Part shown: positions 1 to 10,255 of the stretch, piece by piece
Numbering within the stretch: the first letter of the stretch is position 1
How the letters are laid out: each line of letters opens with the position of its first letter
NCBI GenBank assembly: GCA_022826665.1
Contig: JAJDUK010000047.1
Location: forward strand, 237,753 to 301,752
Length of the DNA stretch: 64,000 nt
DNA from: Alphaproteobacteria bacterium
GTDB taxonomy: Bacteria; Pseudomonadota; Alphaproteobacteria; UBA828
Direction of reading: 5' to 3'
Made by a program: the position numbers and the translations under genes
Notes under the pieces: model-generated
The model's database searches: none
What the model was told of the DNA's origin: nothing
The model's input: only the letters and a program-made list of their open reading frames with translations

Positions 1-703
1 TGAAACCCCGCAGCAACAGGAAGATCAGCTCGCGCGTGCTCTTGGGCCCCATGTCCTTCGGTAGTGGAGGCGCGAGGTGAGGCTTGAACCGGCACAGCGT
101 CAATATGTAGATGAAGTAAAGGCCCGCCAGCATCAGGCCCGGAAACACGGCCGCGACGAAGAGGGTGCCGACCGAGCGGCCCAGCAAATCCGCCATGATC
201 ACCAGCATGATGCTAGGTGGAATCAGAATGCCGAGCGTGCCCGACGACGCGATCGTGCCGGTGGCGAGCTCCATGTTGTACTTGCGCTGCAGCATGACCG
301 GCAGCGCCATCAGGCTGATCATCACCACCGACGCGCCGATAATGCCGGTGGTCGCGGCGAGGATGGTGCCCATCACCGTGACCGCGAGCGCGAGCCCGCC
401 CGGAGTCCGCCTTAGCAGGACCTGGAGGCAATAGAGCAGGTCGGCGGCGACGCCGGATCGCTCCAGCATCGTGCCCATGAAGATGAACATGGGGATCGCC
501 ACCAGCACCAAATTATCGCCGATACCCCAGATGCGGAGCGGCAGGTTGAAGAATTGGATGACATGGAAGACGTCGAGGGCGGCGCCGAGGAAGCCGAAGG
601 CCAGCGCCACGCCGCCGAGGACAAATCCGACAGGGAAGCCCGAGAACAGCAGGATCGCCAGCGCGCCGAACATGAACGCCGGCAGATAGTCCTCGATGTA
701 CAT
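1..703 (-). CDS. dctM: TRAP transporter large permease DctM (3' end cut by window edge)
   Basis: This is the large membrane subunit of a tripartite ATP-independent periplasmic transporter, which drives solute uptake with an ion gradient. About 234 codons are visible, roughly half of a usual DctM of about 430 residues; the C-terminal half lies beyond the window. The visible part is a run of hydrophobic helices with family-typical stretches such as IPMFIFMGTMLERSG and GTLGILIPPSIMLV. The ATG lies 3 bases after the dctQ stop codon, so dctP, dctQ and dctM probably form one operon read leftward. Family assignment is secure. Confidence 0.93.
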   Translation of the reverse strand, partial: MYIEDYLPAFMFGALAILLFSGFPVGFVLGGVALAFGFLGAALDVFHVIQFFNLPLRIWGIGDNLVLVAIPMFIFMGTMLERSGVAADLLYCLQVLLRRTPGGLALAVTVMGTILAATTGIIGASVVMISLMALPVMLQRKYNMELATGTIASSGTLGILIPPSIMLVIMADLLGRSVGTLFVAAVFPGLMLAGLYFIYILTLCRFKPHLAPPLPKDMGPKSTRELIFLLLRGF

Positions 704-706
704 GCC

Positions 707-1294
707 CTACTGCTCCCGGCCCGGCGTGGTGGGCTCGGGACGTTCCGGCACTTTCGTACTGTCGTCGCTCAAGGCGCGACGGTGCTCGGGGGAGCCGAAG
801 AGCTCGATGAACTTGCGCAGCAGTACTGCAACCGCGGCGAAACCCAGGAAGAGCATCCCGGCCGGCAGGAACCCCTTGATCGCCCAGCGGTAGGGTAGGC
901 CGGTCGCCGAATCCGAGGCCTCGTTCAGGTTCCAGGAGCGCTCCACGAAATCCATCGCGAAGTAGAAGACGATGGCGCAGTAGGGAATGGCGAAAACCAG
1001 GCAGCCGATGAACTCGATCCAGCGCTGCGTCGTGGGGCTGAAGCGCTCGTGCACCAGGCTGATTCGGACATGGGCGTTCTTAAGGTAGGCGAAGCCGAGG
1101 CAGAGCAGGAACAGCACCGCGTGCAGGTGCCATTCGCCTTCCTGCAACTTGGTCGAACCCAGCACCAGGAAGCGGCGGGTGATGACGTCGAAGATGATGA
1201 TGATCATCAGCGGTACCGAGATCCAGGCGCCGATGCGCCCGACCCAGGTCGCCACCGAATTGAGGACCGCCTCAATCCTCAGGAGATATCGCAT
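707..1294 (-). CDS. dctQ: TRAP transporter small permease DctQ
   Basis: This is the four-helix small membrane subunit that joins the DctP binding protein to DctM. It has 195 residues, with hydrophobic segments near residues 20-45, 55-75, 95-115 and 140-165 and the family's HVRISLVHERFSP-like loop after the second helix. The C-terminal tail is charged and proline-rich. It lies between dctP (about 120 bp upstream) and dctM (3 bp downstream), which supports the call even though DctQ sequences vary widely. The C-terminal tail is somewhat longer than usual. Confidence 0.9.
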   Translation of the reverse strand: MRYLLRIEAVLNSVATWVGRIGAWISVPLMIIIIFDVITRRFLVLGSTKLQEGEWHLHAVLFLLCLGFAYLKNAHVRISLVHERFSPTTQRWIEFIGCLVFAIPYCAIVFYFAMDFVERSWNLNEASDSATGLPYRWAIKGFLPAGMLFLGFAAVAVLLRKFIELFGSPEHRRALSDDSTKVPERPEPTTPGREQ

Positions 1295-1416
1295 GCAATC
1301 CGTTACCGCCGCCCAGCCGAGACAATAGGGGAGCGCCGGAGCGTGGTCTACACCCGCTCCGGCGCCCCTTGGCTAAGGAGAAGCCGTGCGCTGCCGCGCA
1401 CGGCTTCAGATCGGAC

Positions 1417-2475
1417 CTAGTTCAGGTAACCGAGATCGGCCCAGACCGCATACTCGGCGCGATAAGCCTGATAGGACTCCCAGACCTTGGCGAAGTTCGC
1501 GTCGCGCGCCGCGTCCTCAGCCGCGACCTCGTTCCACTTCTCCTCCAGCGTATCCAGGATTTCCTGCGGCCAACGATGGATCGTGACGCCCTTCTCTTGG
1601 AGCTCAGCCAACGCCCTGCCCTGGATCGCTTCGCCCTCGGCCAGCCCTTCACGGAAGGCATCGCCACAGGCGACCTCGATCTGCGCCTGCTGGGTGTCGC
1701 TGAGCGCATCCCAGGCTGCCCGGTTCAGGAGCAGCTCGAACACCGTCGACTGCTGGTGCCAGCCGGGGAAGTAGTAGTGCTTAGCGACCTGATAGAAGCC
1801 GAGATTGAGGTCGATCGCCGGCATGGAATATTCGGTCGCGTCGATGGAGCCGCGCTCCAACGCCGGGAAGATATCGCCACCGGCGATGAGCTGGGTGGAG
1901 ACGCCGATCTTCTCCATCACCTTGGCGCCGAGGCCGAAGAAGCGCATCTTCAGGCCCGCGAGATCCTCGATGGAGTTGATCTCCTTGCGGAACCAGCCGG
2001 ACGCCTCAGGCGCGATGACGCCGCAAGGCAGCGACTTCAGGCCGTGCGGCTCGTAGATCGCATCCCACAGCTCGTAGCCGCCGCCGTAGTAGATCCAGCC
2101 CAGATATTCGCCGGCCCTCGGGCCGAAGGGCACGGCCGCAAACATGGCGAGCGCAGGCTCCTTGCCGTACCAGTAGCCGGGCGTGGACCAGCAAGCATCG
2201 ACTGAGCCGGCGGCCACGGCGTCGAAGCATTCCTTCGCCGGGATCAGCGCGTTGGGCTCAAAGAACTTGATCTGAATGTTACCGCCGGAGATGCGGTCCA
2301 GGCGGTCCACCATGCTTTTTCCGAGCGTGCCGAGCTGGGTCAGGTTGCTGGGAAACCAGCTCGCCATATTCCAGCGCACGCGCTCGTCCTCGGCCTGGGC
2401 GAGGCCCGCCGTAAGGATCGCGGCGCTCAACACGCCGGCAGCAAGGCCGGCCTTGATCGACTTGCCAATGTTCAT
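1417..2475 (-). CDS. dctP: TRAP transporter substrate-binding protein DctP
   Basis: This is the periplasmic receptor of the TRAP system. It has 352 residues from the chosen ATG, which has GGAGGG about 8 bases upstream; an in-frame start 18 codons earlier would spoil the signal peptide. Residues 1-24 form a Sec signal ending AGLAQA. The body is a DctP fold with RFFGLGAKVMEKIG and LERGSIDATEY, and an aromatic-rich ligand region (YYFPGWHQQST). The motif set resembles the TakP-like group that binds 2-oxo acids and related carboxylates, so a carboxylate is the likely ligand, though this is inference. The dctQ and dctM genes follow on the same strand. Confidence 0.92.
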   Translation of the reverse strand: MNIGKSIKAGLAAGVLSAAILTAGLAQAEDERVRWNMASWFPSNLTQLGTLGKSMVDRLDRISGGNIQIKFFEPNALIPAKECFDAVAAGSVDACWSTPGYWYGKEPALAMFAAVPFGPRAGEYLGWIYYGGGYELWDAIYEPHGLKSLPCGVIAPEASGWFRKEINSIEDLAGLKMRFFGLGAKVMEKIGVSTQLIAGGDIFPALERGSIDATEYSMPAIDLNLGFYQVAKHYYFPGWHQQSTVFELLLNRAAWDALSDTQQAQIEVACGDAFREGLAEGEAIQGRALAELQEKGVTIHRWPQEILDTLEEKWNEVAAEDAARDANFAKVWESYQAYRAEYAVWADLGYLN

Positions 2476-2651
2476 TGCGTGCTCCCTCCAATCGTTTCGG
2501 TGCGCCCTGCAGAAGCGCATCGGCAGCATCCTGACTTAAGGTCCCGGCAGCTTTGACCGGGGCGGCGGCGCCCGGTGTCGCGCCCTGGCGTCCGCCAAAC
2601 CGCCACGCTAGAACAGGCGCACGGGCACGGCAAGCACCTCGGGAGCGAGCC

Positions 2652-3416
2652 TTGATCTATGTCAACCGAGTCGCCGTTGTCACCGGCGGGGCCAGCGGCA
2701 TCGGTCGCGAGGTCGCGCGCGCATTGGCCGCACGCGGCGCGGCGGTCGCCGTCGCCGATCTTAACCTGGAGGGAGCCCGAGAAGTCGCCGCAGCGTTAGC
2801 CGGTGACGGAGCACGGGCGGAGGCCATCGCCGTCGACGTCAGCCAGCCTGTACAGGCCGACGCGATGGTCGCTCGGGCGATAGAGGCATTCGGCAAGGTT
2901 GACATCCTGGTCCACAGCGCAGGCGTGGGCGTGGAGCGGAGCTTCCTCGACACCACGCCGGAGGAATGGCAGCGCATCCTCGACATCGACCTCTCGGGCA
3001 CGTTCTTTTGCGGGCAGGCGGCGGCGCAGCACATGGTGGAGCGCGGCTACGGCCGTATCGTCAATCTCGCGTCGACCGCCGGCGTGCGCGGCGGTACCGG
3101 GCGCGCGGCCTACGGCACCGCCAAGGGCGGCGTCATCGCGCTCACCAAAGTGATGGCAGTCGAGCTCGCGCCTTACGGCATTACTGTGAACGCGCTCGCG
3201 CCGGGCGCGATCGAAACCGAGCTGGTGGCCAAGATGCACTCGGCGGAGACGCGCACGGTTTATCGCGCCGGCATCCCGCTCGATCGCTACGGCACGCCGG
3301 AGGAGACGGCCGCCGCGGCACTCTTCCTCGCGAGCGAGGAAGCCCGCTACGTCACCGGTCACGTGCTCGCGGTCGACGGCGGCTTTCTCGCGGCCGGCGT
3401 GATGCACCGCCGGTAA
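2652..3416 (+). CDS. SDR-family NAD(P)-dependent oxidoreductase
   Basis: This is a classical short-chain dehydrogenase of about 254 residues. The nucleotide-binding motif TGGASGIG is at residues 11-18 and the catalytic triad is S141, Y154 and K158 (YGTAK). The C terminus GHVLAVDGGF is of the 3-oxoacyl-ACP-reductase-like type. The start is taken as TTG with GGGAGCG upstream because no ATG lies close to the beta-alpha-beta fold; an upstream TTG would add 33 poorly conserved residues. It is divergent from dctP. The substrate cannot be read from sequence; a hydroxy-acid or polyol tied to the neighbouring TRAP system is possible. Confidence 0.85.
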   Translation: MIYVNRVAVVTGGASGIGREVARALAARGAAVAVADLNLEGAREVAAALAGDGARAEAIAVDVSQPVQADAMVARAIEAFGKVDILVHSAGVGVERSFLDTTPEEWQRILDIDLSGTFFCGQAAAQHMVERGYGRIVNLASTAGVRGGTGRAAYGTAKGGVIALTKVMAVELAPYGITVNALAPGAIETELVAKMHSAETRTVYRAGIPLDRYGTPEETAAAALFLASEEARYVTGHVLAVDGGFLAAGVMHRR

Positions 3417-3467
3417 GAGAGAATTACCCGGTTCCAAGCCGCCGCCTGGCGGTCTGGACGGCACGCC

Positions 3468-4619
3468 TCAGCCGGACGACACGAGCCAGCGCTTGAGCGC
3501 GTCGCAGGCGCCCTCCACCTCTTCCGTCGCGCCAGCATAAGAGAAGCGGACGAAGGCCCCGCCCCGCTCGGTGTCGAAGTCGATGCCGGGCGTCGCCGCT
3601 ACCCCGCACTCGGCCAACATGCGCTGACAAAAGGCCTCGCTGTCGTCGGTGAGCCCCGAGACATCGGCATAGGCGTAGAAGGCGCCGTCGCAGGGCGCGA
3701 GCGCGCCGAAGCCTGCGGCCGGAAGCGCCTCTTGGACGATGCTGCGGTTACGAGCGTAACGCGCCACGTTGGCCTCCAGCTCGTCCTGGCAGTCGAAGGC
3801 GGCGATTGCGGCCCGCTGCGAAAGCGCCGGCGGCGAGATGAAGAGGTTTTGCGTGAGCCGCTCCACCGCCCTGGCGAGGTCCTCGGGCACCACCATCCAG
3901 CCGAGGCGCCAACCGGTCATCGCGAAGTATTTCGAGAAGCCATTGATCACGACCGCGCTCTCGGAGAACGCGGCGACGCTGGCCGCCGGCTCGCCATAGG
4001 TGATGCCGTGGTAGATCTCGTCCGAGATCACCCGAATCCCCCGATCGTCACAATATGCCGCCACAGCTTCGAGCGTAGGCCTGGGCACCATGGTCCCGGT
4101 CGGATTAGACGGGCTGGCAACGATCAGGCCCTGGATCGGTTGCTCCAGCGCTTCCAGCATCGCCACGGTTGGTTGAAAGCGGGTCTCTGCCGTGGTGGGG
4201 AGTAACACCAGCTCGAGCCCGAGCGCCCGCAGGGTGTTGCGGTAGGCGGGATAGCCGGGGTTGGCCAGCGCCGCCCGGTCGCCCACGTCGAAGGCGGCGA
4301 GGAAGGCCAGAATGATCCCGGCCGAGCCCCCGGTCGTGACCACGATCCGCTCCACCGGCGGGGCGAAGCCGTAGCGCTCCCCGTAGAACGCGGCGATGCG
4401 CTCGCGCAGGGGCAGCACGCCGTCGGCCTCCGTGTAACCGATCCTGTCGCCGGCCAGGGCCGCCTGCGCCGCGTCGAGCACCCGTTGCGGCGCGCCTGAG
4501 CCGGGCTCCCCGGTCTCCATGTGGAAGACCCGCGCGCCCGTTGCCGCGCGCTCGGTCGCGGCCTTGAGGATTTCCATCGCGAAGAAGGGCGCGACCGCCG
4601 CACGCCGGGATGCCGCCAT
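3468..4619 (-). CDS. PLP-dependent aminotransferase, class I/II fold
   Basis: This fold-type I aminotransferase has 383 residues. It carries the SPSNPTGT loop, the ISDEIYHGI strand and the Schiff-base lysine in NGFSKYFAMTGWRLGW, typical of the aspartate/aromatic aminotransferase I-gamma group. The C-terminal VRFSYAGATEEV is the usual carboxylate-binding arginine strand. ATG is preferred over a GTG one codon earlier; AAGG lies about 9 bases upstream. It is convergent with the SDR and divergent from the M48 protease gene. Amino-donor specificity is not predictable; many alphaproteobacterial homologues are simply annotated as pyridoxal-phosphate aminotransferases. Confidence 0.9.
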   Translation of the reverse strand: MAASRRAAVAPFFAMEILKAATERAATGARVFHMETGEPGSGAPQRVLDAAQAALAGDRIGYTEADGVLPLRERIAAFYGERYGFAPPVERIVVTTGGSAGIILAFLAAFDVGDRAALANPGYPAYRNTLRALGLELVLLPTTAETRFQPTVAMLEALEQPIQGLIVASPSNPTGTMVPRPTLEAVAAYCDDRGIRVISDEIYHGITYGEPAASVAAFSESAVVINGFSKYFAMTGWRLGWMVVPEDLARAVERLTQNLFISPPALSQRAAIAAFDCQDELEANVARYARNRSIVQEALPAAGFGALAPCDGAFYAYADVSGLTDDSEAFCQRMLAECGVAATPGIDFDTERGGAFVRFSYAGATEEVEGACDALKRWLVSSG

Positions 4620-4715
4620 CACTATGCCTTAGTTCAAGCGGATAGCGGCGATGGGGGCCATTGACGGTGGCGTCCAAGCAACATATCCAAACTCGTCATC
4701 CTTGGAGCGAACCCG

Positions 4716-6071
4716 TTGGTCATCCGTCTCGCACGCGCTACGGCGCTTGCCTGCATAGCGTTCTCATTGATCCTGGCGGCGGCGGCGGCGTGGCCGCAGG
4801 GCATGTCGCTGATCCGCGACGCCGAGATCGAAGATACCATTCGGGCCTATGCCGCGCCACTGCTGGAGGCTGCGGGCCTCGGCGAAGACGCGGTCCGGCT
4901 GCACATCGTCAACGACCCCAACATCAACGCCTTCGTCGCCGGCGGCCCAAATCTTTTCCTGAGCACCGGAATGCTGACCGCCGCCGAGGACCCCGGCGAG
5001 ATCATCGGCGTGCTCGCGCACGAGATCGGCCACATCGCCGGCGGCCACCTGGTTCGCACGCGGGACGCGATGGAAAACGCCTCAGCCGAGATGATCCTGG
5101 CAACGGTGCTGGCAGCCGGCGCCATCATCGCGGGCGAGGGGGAGGTCGGGAGCGCCATCCTGAGCGGCGGCCAGGCAGTAGCGCAGCAATCGTTTCTGCG
5201 TTACAGCCGCACGCAGGAGCAGAGCGCCGACCAGGCCGCGGTGCGATTGCTCGAACGTACCGGGCAGTCGCCTGCGGGCCTCCTGCGCATGTTTCAACGA
5301 CTCGAAGAGCGCGAGCGCCTCGCCATCAGCGAGGTGAACAGCTATGCGAGCACCCACCCGCTCACCCGAGAGCGCATCCGCTTCATCCGCGACCATGTGG
5401 AGGGGGAAGACCTTGCCGCAGGCAGCGCCTCGGATACACACGGTACCGCCCACCGCCGCATGGTGGCGAAGCTCAAGGGGTTCCTGGACCCGCCGGAAGC
5501 GACCTTCCGCGCCTACCCGGACGAAGACGAGTCGACCGAAGCGCGCTACGCCCGCGCCATCGCCTACTATCGAATCCCGGATCTGGGTCGCGCGCTCGCC
5601 GCGCTCGACGCCTTGCTGGCTGACCACCCGGACGACCCCTGGTTCCAGGAGCTCAAGGGACAGGTTCTCTTCGAGAACGGACGCGTGAGCGAAGCAATCG
5701 CGCCATACGAGCGGGCAGTGGCGCTCAGGGACGACGCCGCACTGCTACGCCTCGGCCTTGCGCGGGCACAGATCGAGAGCGGCGATGCCGCTTCGCTCGC
5801 AAGCGCGATAAAGAATCTGGAGGCAGCGACCCGGCTGGAGCCGAAATCGCCCCAGTATTGGTATCAATTGGGCATCGCCCGCGGCCGGGCGGGGAAACGC
5901 GCCGCTTCCTCCCTCGCCTTCGCCGAGGCCGCCTTTCTACGGGGCGACGTCGAACGAGCGCACTATCACGCGAGCGTCGCGGCGGAGGGCCTGCCAGAAG
6001 GCAGCGCGCGCTGGCTCCGAGCGGAGGATATCCGTAACGCTGCGGAGCAGGATGCGAAGAAGAGGCGGTGA
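4716..6071 (+). CDS. Periplasmic M48 zinc metalloprotease with TPR domain (BepA-like)
   Basis: This is an envelope protease of the YfgC/BepA type, a family that checks outer-membrane protein assembly. It has 451 residues: a signal peptide at about 1-27, an M48 peptidase domain with zinc motif H102-E103-I-G-H106 and a downstream EQSADQAAV segment that should supply the third ligand, and from about residue 275 tetratricopeptide repeats (for example PWFQELKGQVLFENGRVSEA). TTG is the start, with GGAG about 8 bases upstream, and it places the signal peptide correctly. Domain order and length match BepA. It is a single gene, divergent from the aminotransferase. Confidence 0.92.
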   Translation: MVIRLARATALACIAFSLILAAAAAWPQGMSLIRDAEIEDTIRAYAAPLLEAAGLGEDAVRLHIVNDPNINAFVAGGPNLFLSTGMLTAAEDPGEIIGVLAHEIGHIAGGHLVRTRDAMENASAEMILATVLAAGAIIAGEGEVGSAILSGGQAVAQQSFLRYSRTQEQSADQAAVRLLERTGQSPAGLLRMFQRLEERERLAISEVNSYASTHPLTRERIRFIRDHVEGEDLAAGSASDTHGTAHRRMVAKLKGFLDPPEATFRAYPDEDESTEARYARAIAYYRIPDLGRALAALDALLADHPDDPWFQELKGQVLFENGRVSEAIAPYERAVALRDDAALLRLGLARAQIESGDAASLASAIKNLEAATRLEPKSPQYWYQLGIARGRAGKRAASSLAFAEAAFLRGDVERAHYHASVAAEGLPEGSARWLRAEDIRNAAEQDAKKRR

Positions 6072-6089
6072 GCGCCGCCGCCGCAGCCC

Positions 6090-7082
6090 TCAGATGAGCC
6101 CGCCAAGCGGTGACGAGGGGTCGGCGTAGCGCTTCTTCGCCATGCGGCCGGCGAGATAGGCGAGCCGGCCGGCCTCCACCGCGTGACGCATGGCGTGCGC
6201 CATCAGCACCGGGTCCCTGGCGCCGGCGATGGCGGTGTTCATCAGCACGCCGTCGCAGCCAAGCTCCATCGCGACGGCGGCGTCGGAGGCCGTGCCCACG
6301 CCGGCATCAACCAGGACGGGCACACCGATGCGCTCGACGATGATGCGAATGCCGACCGGGTTCTGCACCCCGAGCCCGGAGCCGATGGGGGCCGCCAGCG
6401 GCATGATCGCGGCGCAGCCCATATCCTCAAGACGCTTGGCCATGATCGGGTCGTCGCTGCAATAGACCATGACCTCGAAGCCGTCCTTGATCAGAATCTC
6501 GGCGGCACGGAGGGTCTCCGGCATGTTGGGATAAAGCGTCTCCTGATCGCCGAGGACTTCGAGCTTGACCAGGGACCAGCCGCCGGCCTCGCGCGCGAGC
6601 CGCAGCGTGCGGACGGCGTCTTCACCGGTGAAGCAGCCGGCGGTGTTGGGCAGATAGGTGTACCGCTTGGGATCGACGTAATCGATCAGCATCGGTGCGT
6701 TGCGATCGGTGACGTTCACACGGCGCACCGCGACCGTGACGATCTCGGCGCCGGAGGCATCCAGTGCCGCAGCGGTCTGCTCGAAGTCCCGATACTTGCC
6801 GGTGCCGACGATCAGCCGCGAGCGGAAGCGCCGGCCGGCGACCTCCCAACTGTCGTCGTCCGCTGCCACCGGCGCAGGGTCGGCACCGCCTCCGATGAAG
6901 TGCACGATCTCCAGCCGGTCGCCGGAGGCGACGGCGGTCCGGTCGTAGGCACTCTTGGGCACGATCTCGAGATTGCGCTCGACCGCGATCTTGCGCGGAT
7001 CGAGGCCCAACCCCGTCACGATGCTGTGGACCGACTGGGGCTCCTCGAACTCGCGGAGCTCGCCGTTTATCTGCACCTGCAT
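6090..7082 (-). CDS. thiSG: Fused sulfur carrier ThiS / thiazole synthase ThiG
   Basis: This protein joins two thiamine enzymes in 330 residues. Residues 1-66 are a ThiS ubiquitin-like domain ending FIGGG. Residues about 78-330 are ThiG, with Schiff-base K173 in [10 protein letters not shown] and the phosphate-binding [16 protein letters not shown]. ThiG makes thiazole phosphate from deoxyxylulose phosphate, dehydroglycine and ThiS-thiocarboxylate. The Gly-Gly that normally forms the free ThiS C terminus is internal here. Such fusions are known in Alphaproteobacteria. No other thi gene and no TPP riboswitch is seen in the upstream 178 bp. It is convergent with the M48 gene and divergent from aroQ. 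Confidence 0.95.
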   Translation of the reverse strand: MQVQINGELREFEEPQSVHSIVTGLGLDPRKIAVERNLEIVPKSAYDRTAVASGDRLEIVHFIGGGADPAPVAADDDSWEVAGRRFRSRLIVGTGKYRDFEQTAAALDASGAEIVTVAVRRVNVTDRNAPMLIDYVDPKRYTYLPNTAGCFTGEDAVRTLRLAREAGGWSLVKLEVLGDQETLYPNMPETLRAAEILIKDGFEVMVYCSDDPIMAKRLEDMGCAAIMPLAAPIGSGLGVQNPVGIRIIVERIGVPVLVDAGVGTASDAAVAMELGCDGVLMNTAIAGARDPVLMAHAMRHAVEAGRLAYLAGRMAKKRYADPSSPLGGLI

Positions 7083-7260
7083 GGATATGCGTTCCGTACG
7101 CGTGCCATACTATACCGCGTTGCCGCGGCCTCACCCGGAGTATTGGTGAGGACTATGGCGAATTCAACCAGGGACGACCGCAGATAACGCGCGGATTGAA
7201 GCCCGAGTCCCGGCCGTGTTAGACCCGGTATGCGGGCGAGCATCACGACCCGGTGCGGCC

Positions 7261-7704
7261 ATGACTTACAATATCTTGATTTTGAACGGCCCCAACCTCA
7301 ATATGCTGGGGTTGCGAGAACCTGAGATCTACGGGCACCAGACCCTGGACGATATCCGCGCGCTGTGCGAGAGCCATGCGGAGGGCCACGGACTCGCGGT
7401 CGATTTCAGGCAGAGCAACCACGAGGGCGAGCTGATTGACTGGATTCAGCAGGCGCCGAAGGCCCATGCCGGCATCATCCTCAATCCCGGCGGCTACACG
7501 CACACGTCGGTCGCCATCATGGACGCGCTACGCGCCGTGGACTTGCCGGCCATCGAGCTGCATCTCTCGAACATCCACCGGCGCGAGCCCTTCCGCCGGC
7601 GCTCCTACGTGGCGCAGGCGGTGCAGGGCTCAATCTGCGGGTTCGGCGCGCAAGGCTACCTGCTCGCGCTCGACGGGATGCGCGCGCTCTTGAAGGAGGA
7701 GTGA
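7261..7704 (+). CDS. aroQ: Type II 3-dehydroquinate dehydratase
   Basis: This enzyme dehydrates 3-dehydroquinate to 3-dehydroshikimate in the shikimate pathway. The 147-residue length is normal for the dodecameric type II enzyme. Diagnostic stretches are NGPNLNMLGLREPEIYG with the catalytic Tyr, RQSNHEGELIDWIQ, NPGGYTHTSVAI, and HLSNIHRREPFRRRSY with the catalytic His. The ATG shown places the first strand correctly; an in-frame GTG 15 codons earlier adds unrelated residues. aroQ heads the aroQ-accB-accC row, with 4 bp to accB, an arrangement common in Alphaproteobacteria. Confidence 0.97.
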   Translation: MTYNILILNGPNLNMLGLREPEIYGHQTLDDIRALCESHAEGHGLAVDFRQSNHEGELIDWIQQAPKAHAGIILNPGGYTHTSVAIMDALRAVDLPAIELHLSNIHRREPFRRRSYVAQAVQGSICGFGAQGYLLALDGMRALLKEE

Positions 7705-7708
7705 CGCG

Positions 7709-8209
7709 ATGGCAGTGAAACCTGTGCCGGATCCCCGGCCGGAGGAGCCGGAACCAATGTTCGGACCCGACATCGAGCTGATCCGCGCGCTGGCGGCGGT
7801 GCTCGACGAGGCGAATCTCAGCGAGATCGAGATCGGCGAGGGCGAGAGCCGCATCCGCATCGCACGCCAAGCCACTGTGGCGGCGGCACCCGCGCCCGCT
7901 CCGCGCCCGGCAGCGGTCGAGCCCGTGCCCGCAGAGGAAGCGCCGCCCGCGCCGGTCGCCGACGACGCCTCCCACCCCGGCGCGGTGATCTCCCCGCTGG
8001 TCGGCGTGGTTTACGTTGCGTCCGAGCCGGGCGGGCGCCCCTTCGTCACTGTCGGAGATGAGATCAGCGAGGGCGATACGCTCTTCATCGTCGAGGCGAT
8101 GAAAACGATGAACCCGGTCCGCGCTCCCAGCGGCGGCCGTGTCACCCGAATTCTTGCCGAGAACGGCGCCCGGGTCGAGTATGGCGAGGTCTTACTGATC
8201 CTCGAGTGA
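7709..8209 (+). CDS. accB: Biotin carboxyl carrier protein of acetyl-CoA carboxylase
   Basis: AccB carries biotin between the biotin carboxylase and carboxyltransferase halves of acetyl-CoA carboxylase, the first step of fatty acid synthesis. It has 166 residues: an N-terminal helix region, an Ala/Pro-rich linker (about 55-90) and a C-terminal biotinyl domain with EAMKTMNP, where K132 is the biotinylated lysine. AAGGAGG precedes the ATG by about 8 bases. The stop codon lies 5 bases before the accC ATG, so the two are almost certainly co-translated. Confidence 0.97.
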   Translation: MAVKPVPDPRPEEPEPMFGPDIELIRALAAVLDEANLSEIEIGEGESRIRIARQATVAAAPAPAPRPAAVEPVPAEEAPPAPVADDASHPGAVISPLVGVVYVASEPGGRPFVTVGDEISEGDTLFIVEAMKTMNPVRAPSGGRVTRILAENGARVEYGEVLLILE

Positions 8210-8214
8210 GGCCG

Positions 8215-9573
<1,359 letters not shown>

Positions 9574-9583
9574 CGCGCGCACC

Positions 9584-10255
9584 ATGTCGACGGTCGAGCT
9601 CACGCCGGCGCTGATTCTCAGGGCCTACAGCTGCGGGCTCTTCCCCATGGCAGAGAGCAAGGCGGAGCGGGACGTCTTCTGGGTCGACCCGGAGACGCGT
9701 GGCGTGATTCCGCTCGACAGCTTTCACGTACCACGCAGGCTCGCACGCACGGTTCGCGGCGGCCACTTTCGCATCACCGTGGACCGGGACTTCCCCCGCG
9801 TCGTGCGCGGCTGCGCGCGGCGCACGCGCCGACGGCCCGAATCATGGATCAACGGGCCCATCTTCGAGGCGTACTGTGCGCTGCACCGACAGGGCCACGC
9901 CCACAGCGTGGAGGCCTGGCGCGACGATACGCCGGTGGGCGGTCTCTACGGCGTGGCGCTGGAGGCCGCGTTCTTCGGCGAGAGCATGTTCAGCGTCGAG
10001 CGGGACGCGAGCAAGGTCGCGCTCGTGCATCTGGTCGCGCGCCTCAGGGCCGGCGGCTTCACCCTGCTGGATACCCAGTTCGTCACCGGGCACTTGAGCC
10101 AGTTCGGCGCGGTCGAGGTGCCGCGGGCCAGCTATCTGGAACGGCTGGCGGAGGCTCTGAAACAGCCCGCGACCTTCTATCCGGCGGGTTTTTCCGACGC
10201 GGCGCTGTCAGCCGCCGGCGTGGCCTCCGAGCAGGCGAGCACCCAGATGTCGTAG
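9584..10255 (+). CDS. aat: Leucyl/phenylalanyl-tRNA--protein transferase
   Basis: Aat adds Leu or Phe to the N terminus of proteins starting with Lys or Arg, marking them for ClpS/ClpAP (N-end rule). The 223 residues contain AYSCGLFPMAES, FWVDPETRGVIPL, TWI-type pocket residues (ESWINGPIFEAY), AFFGESMFS and LDTQFVTGHLSQFGA. Its last 79 bp overlap the 3' end of the opposite-strand DUF2155 gene. The tail after FYPAGF is low-complexity (Ala/Ser) and may be the result of drift into that neighbour. It probably belongs to the same transcript as accB-accC. Confidence 0.96.
   Translation: MSTVELTPALILRAYSCGLFPMAESKAERDVFWVDPETRGVIPLDSFHVPRRLARTVRGGHFRITVDRDFPRVVRGCARRTRRRPESWINGPIFEAYCALHRQGHAHSVEAWRDDTPVGGLYGVALEAAFFGESMFSVERDASKVALVHLVARLRAGGFTLLDTQFVTGHLSQFGAVEVPRASYLERLAEALKQPATFYPAGFSDAALSAAGVASEQASTQMS

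Noticed and set aside
7083..7260. TPP riboswitch upstream of thiSG
   Set aside because: The conserved CTGAGA and following THI-box elements were not found in the leader.
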